Assembly (NCBI GenBank): GCA_003141915.1
Contig: PLNY01000400.1
Location: forward strand, 1,508 to 13,609
Direction of reading: 5' to 3'
Origin: Anaerolineae bacterium
GTDB lineage: Bacteria; Chloroflexota; Anaerolineae; Anaerolineales; Villigracilaceae
DNA length: 12,102 nt
The notes below the pieces were generated by a model that did no database searches, had not been told where the DNA came from, and saw nothing but the letters and a program-made list of their open reading frames with translations. The position numbers were made by a program, and so were the translations under genes. Positions 7,395 through 12,102 of this stretch are shown here, one piece after another. The first letter of the stretch is position 1; the number at the start of each line of letters is the position of its first letter.

Positions 7395-7928
7395 TTGTCT
7401 ATCAAAAATAAATTACCGAGTCTGGCTCAGGTCTATCCCGTTTATGCAATAATTGTAATACTGACCTATGGCTGGACGATTTATTGGGCCTTGTGGAAAT
7501 TGCCCAGCTGGCTGGATTTTTTGCCGCTCGGTGAAATTGGCGTGATTTTCTGTTATCTAGTGGCAACTAATTTTTTCGAAAGCCTGTTGGCACTTTTCGG
7601 CGTAATCATCGTTTCATTGGTTCTTCCGCGGAAATGGTTTCGTGAAGTTTTTGTCAGTCGTGGAAGTGTGCTGGCGGCCAGTATTTTAATTTCTATTATG
7701 ATTTTTGAATATCATTTCGATAAGCCCTCAGATTACTTTTATAAGTTTCCCTCATATTTGCCGCTGATACTTCTTATCGCAGGCGTTTTAACTTTTCTTG
7801 CAGGATGGATTCGCATGATCCGCAAAGCCGTTGAAGTTTTTGCTGAGAACGCGGTCATCTTTCTTTTTATATCGTTGCCTCTCAGTTTGTTATCTTTAAT
7901 AGTCGTGATTGTTCGAAACATCATATGA
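7395..7928 (+). CDS. Multi-pass integral membrane protein of unknown function
   Basis: I do not recognise this 177-residue protein. It is very hydrophobic, with about five likely membrane segments at roughly 14-34, 46-78 (long, possibly two), 91-106, 121-141 and 152-173. Basic residues (K79-R83 region, RMIRK 140-144) flank some of them. No catalytic motif is visible. The frame opens after a TGA at 7365 and the first usable start is the TTG at 7395, with AGGAAAGG ten bases upstream. No ATG occurs until well into the hydrophobic part. Two short ATG frames (7345-7389 and 7358-7411) precede or overlap it. The second encodes a basic peptide that would suit as N-terminus if a one-base frameshift lay in the A-rich stretch near 7403. 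It ends 12 bp before the first Tat-exported enzyme, so a membrane partner or anchor role is possible but unproven. Confidence 0.72.
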   Translation: MSIKNKLPSLAQVYPVYAIIVILTYGWTIYWALWKLPSWLDFLPLGEIGVIFCYLVATNFFESLLALFGVIIVSLVLPRKWFREVFVSRGSVLAASILISIMIFEYHFDKPSDYFYKFPSYLPLILLIAGVLTFLAGWIRMIRKAVEVFAENAVIFLFISLPLSLLSLIVVIVRNII

Positions 7929-7940
7929 GGATGAATTTCG

Positions 7941-9440
7941 ATGACGCGGCTTAGCAGAAGAGATTTCCTGAAACTGGCGGCGATGGCGCCTGCGGCATTG
8001 GCTTTTTCGCAAACGATTATGCCGAGTCCGCTGGGGACAGATTCACCGAATATCATCGTGCTGGTTTTCGATGCCATGTCTGCGGACAATTTATCGTTAT
8101 ATGGATATCCGCGCAAGACCAGCCCGAACTTTGAGCGGCTGGCGCAAAGATCCACGGTCTATCATTCGCATTACTCGGCGGGAAGTTTTACCACGTCGGG
8201 AACGGCATCCTTGCTCACCGGTTTGTATCCGTGGACGCATCGCGCAATAAGCATCAACGGTCAGGTGGCTCCGGCCTTTGCGCAAAAAAATATTTTCTCG
8301 TTGTTTGGGAAATCCTATGATCGCGCCGGATTCGGTCAGAACTTTTTGGCGGAATTATTGCTGAGCGAATTTCGTTCAGGGCTTGACGTCCATTTGTCTC
8401 CAGCGGCATTCAGCGTCCGCCAACAAGTGGCGGGGACTTTCTTCGAGAACGATACACCTGCCAGCTATTACGCTTTTGATGACTTTCTCTTTCGCTCAAG
8501 CTCTTCTCCGCGATCATTGATATTTGGATTGATCGAGCGGGCGCTCTTTGGCTTTCGATTGAAATCAATTTCTACGGTCGGCTATAGCGATAACATTCCT
8601 CACACGGATTATAAAATTTATTATCGGCTTGAGGATGTTTTTCGCGGCCTGATGTCGCAGGTGAATCAATTTCGGCGCCCGTTTCTGGCGTACTTTCATC
8701 TCTGGTCGCCTCATGCTCCGTATATACCGAGTAAGCAATTTGAACAATTATACAAAAAAGATAAATGGGCTCCGCCCAAGAAACCGAATCATCCATTGGG
8801 GGATCAGGTTTCCTTTGGAATCGTGCAGTATCAGCGGCAACAGTACGATGCTTATGTCACGAACGTGGATTGGGAGTTCGGTCATTTCCTGGATGCGCTG
8901 GAAACTTCCGGCGAGTTGGATCGGACTTATTTGGTCGTCACCTCTGATCACGGAGAAATGTTCGAGCGCGGCGTCTTTGGACACGATAATCCTTTGATGT
9001 ATGATCCCATCCTTCATTCTCCCTTGTTGATCTCTGCGCCCGAGCAAAACAGCAGAAGCGATATCTATTCCCAGACCAACAGTGTAGACGTCTTACCGAC
9101 GCTGCTCAAAATTGCCGGACGCGATGTCTCTGCCTGGTGTGCAGGCCGGTTGCTGCCGGGCTTCGGCGGAGTCGAAGATGATTCGCGTTCCACTTTTTCG
9201 ATGGATGCAAAACCGGGTTCGTCTTTTGGCAGACTGTCCGTCGCCTCGGTGGCGATGCGCAAGAATGGGTATAAGTTGATTTATTACAAGGGATATACTG
9301 GAACCGATTGGTTTGAATTATATAATCTGCATGATGATCCGGAAGAATTGACTAATTTGTTTAATAAAGATGTTTCGATGTCCAATGCAATGAAAGATGA
9401 ACTGCTGACTACTTTTAATCAGAACAGCGGCCCATTATAG
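7941..9440 (+). CDS. Tat-exported sulfatase/alkaline phosphatase superfamily enzyme, copy 1
   Basis: This 499-residue protein starts with a twin-arginine signal (SRRDFLK, 5-11, then an Ala-rich hydrophobic stretch to about 23), so it is probably exported folded. The mature part has the sulfatase-like fold: NIIVLVFDAMSADN (37-50) with metal-ligand aspartates, HLWSPHAPY (253-261), and SDHGE (335-339) followed by GH (347-348), the second metal-ligand cluster. Where sulfatases have the formylglycine motif C-x-P-S-R before xSLLTG, this protein has TTSGTASLLTG (84-94), so Thr84 replaces the cysteine and the P and R are absent. It is thus unlikely to be a formylglycine sulfatase. A Thr-nucleophile phosphodiesterase or phospho-transferase, as in LtaS/EptA-type enzymes, fits better, but the substrate is unknown. 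GAGG lies upstream of the ATG. The next gene is its tandem paralogue. Confidence 0.88.
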   Translation: MTRLSRRDFLKLAAMAPAALAFSQTIMPSPLGTDSPNIIVLVFDAMSADNLSLYGYPRKTSPNFERLAQRSTVYHSHYSAGSFTTSGTASLLTGLYPWTHRAISINGQVAPAFAQKNIFSLFGKSYDRAGFGQNFLAELLLSEFRSGLDVHLSPAAFSVRQQVAGTFFENDTPASYYAFDDFLFRSSSSPRSLIFGLIERALFGFRLKSISTVGYSDNIPHTDYKIYYRLEDVFRGLMSQVNQFRRPFLAYFHLWSPHAPYIPSKQFEQLYKKDKWAPPKKPNHPLGDQVSFGIVQYQRQQYDAYVTNVDWEFGHFLDALETSGELDRTYLVVTSDHGEMFERGVFGHDNPLMYDPILHSPLLISAPEQNSRSDIYSQTNSVDVLPTLLKIAGRDVSAWCAGRLLPGFGGVEDDSRSTFSMDAKPGSSFGRLSVASVAMRKNGYKLIYYKGYTGTDWFELYNLHDDPEELTNLFNKDVSMSNAMKDELLTTFNQNSGPL

Positions 9441-9634
9441 GTTCAATCGTCTTATGATACGCATGAGTCGAAGAGATTTTCTGAAACTGGCGGCGCTGAC
9501 TCCGGCCGCGCTGGCTTTTTCGCAGACGATGGCTCCGAGTCGGCTGGGAGCAGATTCGCCGAATATTATTGTGCTTGTGTTCGACGCGATGTCTGCGGAC
9601 AATTTATCGTTATATGGATATCCGCGCAAGACCA
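8076..9634. repeat. Tandem gene duplication with a 46-bp exact repeat
   Basis: The two exported-enzyme genes form a direct repeat with a period of about 1.5 kb. The longest identical block I found is 46 bp, at 8076-8121 and again at 9589-9634, coding for the segment that starts MSADNLSLYGYPRKT. The 5' thirds of the genes are clearly closer than the central parts. Confidence 0.9.
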
Positions 9635-10989
9635 CACCCAACTTTGAGCGGCTGGCGCAGAGATCAAATGTTTATCATTCGCATTATTCGGCGGGAAGCT
9701 TTACGACCTCTGGAACTGCTTCCTTGCTCACTGGTTTATATCCGTGGACGCATCGTGCAATTGACGAAGGCGGGCAAGTGGCTCCGGCGTTCGCGGAGAA
9801 AAACATTTTTTCGTTGTTCGGGAAATCCTATGACCGTGCCGGGTTCGGCCAAAATGTCTGGGCGGAATTACTGCTCGGCGAATTTCGTTCGAACCTGGAT
9901 GTGCATTTGCCGCCCAGCGCTTTCAGCATACGGGAACAACTCGGCGGCGCCTTATTTCAAAAAGATTCGCCCGTCAGCTATTATGCCTACGATGATTTCC
10001 TTTATCGCTTGGGCGATTCTCCGAACTCGCTTATCTTTGGCTTGCTCGACCGATTTATTTTTGGTTACCGGCTGAGATCAATTCCCATGGATGGTTATCC
10101 GTCCAATAGCCGGAGCGTTGAGAATTATCTTAACATTCCTCATTCCGATAACTATAAAATTTATTACAAACTCGAAGATATTTTCCGCGGGTTGCTGGCA
10201 CAGATCCAACAGCTTGAGCAACCTTTTTTAGCTTATTTCCATTTGTGGTCGCCTCATGCTCCTTATACGCCACGTCAAGAGTTTATCGAATTGTTCAAAG
10301 ATGATGGCTTCGAACCGCCGAAGAAGCCGAAGCATCCATTGGGCGATCAGCTTTCTGTCGCGCCGATTCAATATGCGAGACTACTTTACGATGCCTACGT
10401 TGCAAACGTGGATTCAGAGTTCGGTCAATTTCTCAACCAGTTGGATGCCATCGGTATGCTCGATAAAACATATTTCGTTTTGACATCCGATCACGGGGAG
10501 ATGTTTGAGCGAGGTATTATCGGACATGAAAACCCGTTGATGTTCGATCCCGGCCTGCATGTCCCATTATTGATTTCCGCTCCCGGTCAAAAAAGTAGAA
10601 GCGATGTTTATTCCCAAACGAACAGCGTGGATATCCTGCCGACGTTGCTTCGGATTGCGGGCCGCGAAGTTCCCGCGTGGACGGAGGGGCAACTGCTTCC
10701 GGGTTTTGGCGGAGTGGAAGATAATTCTCGCGCCACGTTTACTGTTGATGCCAAGCTTTGCTCGTCGTTTGGAAAGCTGTCCATCGCTTCGATGGCAATG
10801 CGCAAGAATGGTTATAAATTGAGTTATTATTTAGGATATGGTAAAACGGACTGGTTCGAGCTTTATGATTTGCAGAACGATCCGGAAGAATTGACCGATT
10901 TGTTTAATGAAAACGATTCAACATCCAATATAATGAAGGATGAACTTCTAACGGCATTCAATAAGAACAGCGGCCCGTTGCAAGGTTGA
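9454..10989 (+). CDS. Tat-exported sulfatase/alkaline phosphatase superfamily enzyme, copy 2
   Basis: This 511-residue paralogue begins 13 bp after copy 1 and has the same layout: Tat signal SRRDFLK (5-11), VFDAMSADN (42-50), TTSGTASLLTG (84-94) with Thr84 in the nucleophile position, HLWSPHAPY (263-271), SDHGE (345-349) and GHENP (357-361). Only 10 of the first 102 residues differ from copy 1, while the middle is more divergent and carries a 10-residue insertion around 215-226, just before the shared IPH region. Two extra residues end the protein. All putative catalytic residues are kept, so both copies are probably active and may differ in substrate. The start could also be the ATG at 9463; neither has a good Shine-Dalgarno. 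It probably shares the transcript of copy 1 and the membrane protein. Substrate unknown; many databases would label it sulfatase. Confidence 0.88.
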   Translation: MIRMSRRDFLKLAALTPAALAFSQTMAPSRLGADSPNIIVLVFDAMSADNLSLYGYPRKTTPNFERLAQRSNVYHSHYSAGSFTTSGTASLLTGLYPWTHRAIDEGGQVAPAFAEKNIFSLFGKSYDRAGFGQNVWAELLLGEFRSNLDVHLPPSAFSIREQLGGALFQKDSPVSYYAYDDFLYRLGDSPNSLIFGLLDRFIFGYRLRSIPMDGYPSNSRSVENYLNIPHSDNYKIYYKLEDIFRGLLAQIQQLEQPFLAYFHLWSPHAPYTPRQEFIELFKDDGFEPPKKPKHPLGDQLSVAPIQYARLLYDAYVANVDSEFGQFLNQLDAIGMLDKTYFVLTSDHGEMFERGIIGHENPLMFDPGLHVPLLISAPGQKSRSDVYSQTNSVDILPTLLRIAGREVPAWTEGQLLPGFGGVEDNSRATFTVDAKLCSSFGKLSIASMAMRKNGYKLSYYLGYGKTDWFELYDLQNDPEELTDLFNENDSTSNIMKDELLTAFNKNSGPLQG

Positions 10990-11032
10990 TGTTTTTATGA
11001 ACAATAATATTTTCAAAGGAAGATCAAATACT

Positions 11033-11548
11033 ATGAAACTCGTTCTACTTCGTCACGGACAAAGCACGTGGAATTTGGAAAATCTATACACAGGTTGGAC
11101 TGACGTCGGCCTCACCGAGCAAGGCGTCGCGGAGGCGCATCAGGCCGGAAAACTTTTGCGTGAGGGTGGTTATATTTTCGATGTGGCATTCACCTCCGTT
11201 TTGCGACGCGCCATTCAAACCCTCTGGATCACCTTGCAGGAGATGAATCTCGAATGGATTCCGGTAACGAATGCCTGGCAGTTGAATGAACGCCATTACG
11301 GAGCGTTGCAGGGACTCAATAAAGCCGAGACGGCGCAAAAATACGGTGAGGCACAAGTCAAACTTTGGAGGCGCAGTTACGATGTTCCGCCGCCCTCGCT
11401 GGAGTTGACCGATGAACGTCATCCGAAATTTGATCCGCGTTACGCATCGTTGAAACCGGAGGAGCTTCCCGCCGCCGAGTCGTTGAAGATCACGCTCGAG
11501 CGCGTGCTTCCTTATTGGCATTCGACTCTTGCGCCAACCATAAAATGA
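11033..11548 (+). CDS. Phosphoglycerate mutase, N-terminal piece
   Basis: This is the part of the interrupted gpmA that is translated up to the TGA: 171 residues with H8, R7 and E86 but without the second catalytic histidine. It follows the exported-enzyme gene by 43 bp and may be on the same transcript. Confidence 0.7.
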   Translation: MKLVLLRHGQSTWNLENLYTGWTDVGLTEQGVAEAHQAGKLLREGGYIFDVAFTSVLRRAIQTLWITLQEMNLEWIPVTNAWQLNERHYGALQGLNKAETAQKYGEAQVKLWRRSYDVPPPSLELTDERHPKFDPRYASLKPEELPAAESLKITLERVLPYWHSTLAPTIK

Positions 11549-11557
11549 GGCAAGCGT

Positions 11558-11776
11558 GTGCTGATTGCCGCGCACGGAAACAGTCTGCGTGCGATGGTTA
11601 AGTATCTCGATAATATTTCTGATGCGGAAATCCCTGAATTGAATATCCCAACTGGCATTCCCTTGGTCTACGAACTGGATGATGACCTCAGACCCATCAA
11701 GCATTATTATCTTGGCGACCCGGAGGAAGTTGCGAAGGCTGCCGCGGCGGTTGCTAATCAGGCAAAAGCAAAGTAA
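11558..11776 (+). CDS. Phosphoglycerate mutase, C-terminal piece with possible GTG restart
   Basis: These 72 codons hold AAHGNSLR and the conserved PTGIPLVYEL segment and C-terminal tail of GpmA, in the same frame as the first piece. A GTG at 11558 lies 9 nt after the TGA, and the stop itself forms part of TGAGG, which could act as a weak Shine-Dalgarno five bases away. Translation by reinitiation is therefore conceivable but unproven. Confidence 0.55.
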   Translation: MLIAAHGNSLRAMVKYLDNISDAEIPELNIPTGIPLVYELDDDLRPIKHYYLGDPEEVAKAAAAVANQAKAK

Positions 11777-11793
11777 TTCATAATTCGATAGTC

Positions 11794-11844
11794 AGCATTC
11801 GATATTCGATGTATTTGCCCTACGGTCATCGAATATCGAATGCT
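11794..11844. repeat. Perfect 18-bp inverted repeat (hairpin) downstream of gpmA
   Basis: AGCATTCGATATTCGATG (11794-11811) and its exact reverse complement (11827-11844) enclose a 15-base loop. The arms are AT-rich and themselves contain ATTCGAT repeats. No T-run follows (ACTTTGCG), so it is not a typical intrinsic terminator, though it could block 3' exonucleases or be a member of a dispersed palindromic repeat family. It starts 18 bases after the gpmA stop. Confidence 0.85.
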
Positions 11845-11905
11845 ACTTTGCGTAAGTTACCCGCTCCCCATGGAAAAATGCTCGAATCATGTATAGACGA
11901 TGGGG

Positions 11906-11911
11906 TATAAT
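11906..11911 (+). promoter_or_regulatory. TATAAT -10-like box before the right-edge leader
   Basis: A perfect TATAAT lies 161 bases before the ATG at 12073. No recognisable -35 box is found 16-18 bases upstream and there is no extended -10 TG, so the promoter call rests on one hexamer and on the structured, apparently untranslated DNA after it. Confidence 0.35.
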
Positions 11912-11917
11912 GCAACC

Positions 11918-12072
11918 TAATTTAACGTCAGTTCGTGCCCTGTTGCAAATGGAGATGATGTCGCCCTGCCGTCTCGCACCGCCGCTGCTCATGGCATGCA
12001 GGCCATCTAGGCAGCACGAACGATGAGCGGACACTGAGCAAACGCAGTCGTATGAAGTTGAAGGGGAGAGTA
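11918..12072 (+). other. Structured leader-like region, possible cis-regulatory RNA
   Basis: This stretch contains no supported gene and can fold. GTTCGTGC (11931-11938) pairs perfectly with GCACGAAC (12014-12021), enclosing a hairpin ATGGC/GCCAT (11991-11995 with 12002-12006) and a possible GAGA/TCTC stem (11952-11955 with 11972-11975). GCTCAT (11987-11992) can instead pair with ATGAGC (12023-12028), which clashes with the ATGGC hairpin. It ends in AAGGGGAG, a strong ribosome binding site. I could not match it to a riboswitch class that I know. Confidence 0.35.
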
Positions 12073-12102
12073 ATGAAACTGAAATCTATGCTTTGACTGC
12101 GG
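12073..12102 (+). CDS. Start of an unidentified gene, frame closed after seven codons (probable frameshift)
   Basis: AAGGGGAG at 12061-12068 stands four bases before an ATG at 12073, an excellent initiation site. The frame reads MKLKSML and then TGA at 12094-12096. If one more T were present in the CTTTGAC run, it would read on as MKLKSMLLTA, a typical beginning of a secretory or lipoprotein signal peptide. So this is either a short leader peptide or the first codons of an exported protein with a one-base deletion. An in-frame ATG also exists at 12052. The gene leaves the window, so its product cannot be named. Confidence 0.4.

Larger units (their letters stand above)
11033..11776 (+). pseudogene. 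gpmA: 2,3-bisphosphoglycerate-dependent phosphoglycerate mutase, interrupted by in-frame TGA
   Basis: Read through one TGA, this is a full-length GpmA of 247 codons (E. coli has 250), the glycolytic enzyme interconverting 3- and 2-phosphoglycerate in the cytosol. LLRHGQSTWN carries the phosphorylated histidine H8, NERHYGALQG carries the acid E86, and AAHGNSLR carries the second active-site histidine H181. The TGA at 11546-11548 is codon 172, between APTIK and GKRVLIAAHG, where relatives have a non-catalytic residue, often Ser. Both flanks stay in the same frame and are well conserved, so a single base explains the break. The first piece lacks H181 and should be inactive alone. The start at 11033 gives the normal MKLVLLRHG end, with GGAAG ten bases upstream; an ATG at 10997 would add 12 unconserved residues. 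A sequencing error, a recent nonsense mutation, or a two-piece enzyme by reinitiation are all possible. Confidence 0.88.

Noticed and set aside
7739..8155. A 138-codon frame on the minus strand across the membrane protein and first exported-enzyme gene
   Set aside because: It is antisense to two better supported genes, shows no family features and has a mirror-like counterpart antisense to the second paralogue (9435-9641), as expected from the duplication of the sense genes.
11033..11776. Alternative genetic code with TGA read as an amino acid
   Set aside because: TGA ends several intact genes of normal length here (rfbG, rfbH, the reductase, the membrane protein and copy 2 of the exported enzyme), so it is a true stop in this genome.
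11794..11850. Rho-independent terminator for gpmA
   Set aside because: The stem is perfect but AT-rich and is followed by ACTTTGCG instead of a T-run on either strand, so I list it only as an inverted repeat.
11941..12010. Resemblance of the right-edge leader to a fluoride riboswitch (GAUG... and UGAUGGC-like pieces)
   Set aside because: The first stem does not close (GGAG is not matched by a complementary segment after GTC) and the conserved UGAUGGCNCCUAC core is only vaguely approximated by CTCATGGCATGCAG.

Overview
This 12.1 kb window has roughly balanced base composition and looks like chromosomal DNA from a free-living bacterium, most likely an environmental or metagenome-assembled one. 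The standard bacterial code fits, since TGA ends several intact genes. The style of the MutS, the Tat-exported sulfatase-fold proteins and the ATTCGATA-type intergenic hairpin remind me of Anaerolineae (Chloroflexota), but this is an impression, not something the sequence proves.

Left part, minus strand (about 1-4640): a compact, translationally coupled operon for a CDP-3,6-dideoxyhexose. In transcription order it holds glucose-1-phosphate cytidylyltransferase (rfbF/ddhA), CDP-glucose 4,6-dehydratase (rfbG/ddhB), the PMP/[2Fe-2S] 3-dehydrase E1 (rfbH/ddhC), a short FAD/NAD(P)H reductase in the E3 (ddhD/ascD) position, and an extended SDR cut by the left edge that probably performs a late ketoreductase or epimerase step. 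Neighbours overlap by 10, 4 and 1 nt, and the last gap is 2 nt. The E1 protein has the diagnostic His in place of the PLP lysine and the full C-X57-C-X-C-X7-C set. The reductase lacks the N-terminal plant-type ferredoxin domain of the classic E3.

Centre (4717-7257, minus): a full-length mutS upstream of the sugar operon, read in the same direction. Its best promoter places the start of transcription on the ATG, so its mRNA may be leaderless.

Right part, plus strand (about 7307-11776): a divergent set behind a good sigma70-type promoter (TTGACT-17-TATAAC). It contains a TTG-start multi-pass membrane protein and two tandem paralogous Tat-exported alkaline-phosphatase/sulfatase-superfamily enzymes, in which Thr occupies the place of the formylglycine cysteine. 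A gpmA-type phosphoglycerate mutase follows, interrupted by an in-frame TGA just before its second catalytic histidine.

Right edge (11777-12102): an 18-bp-stem hairpin, a TATAAT-like box, a structured leader-like stretch with competing pairings, and a strong Shine-Dalgarno followed by an ATG whose frame closes after seven codons. That early stop looks like a one-base frameshift in a signal-peptide gene running off the window.

No mobile element, CRISPR array, tRNA or rRNA was seen. The most unusual items are the ferredoxin-less E3 in a complete dideoxysugar operon, the duplicated exported Thr-type enzymes with their membrane partner, and the split gpmA.
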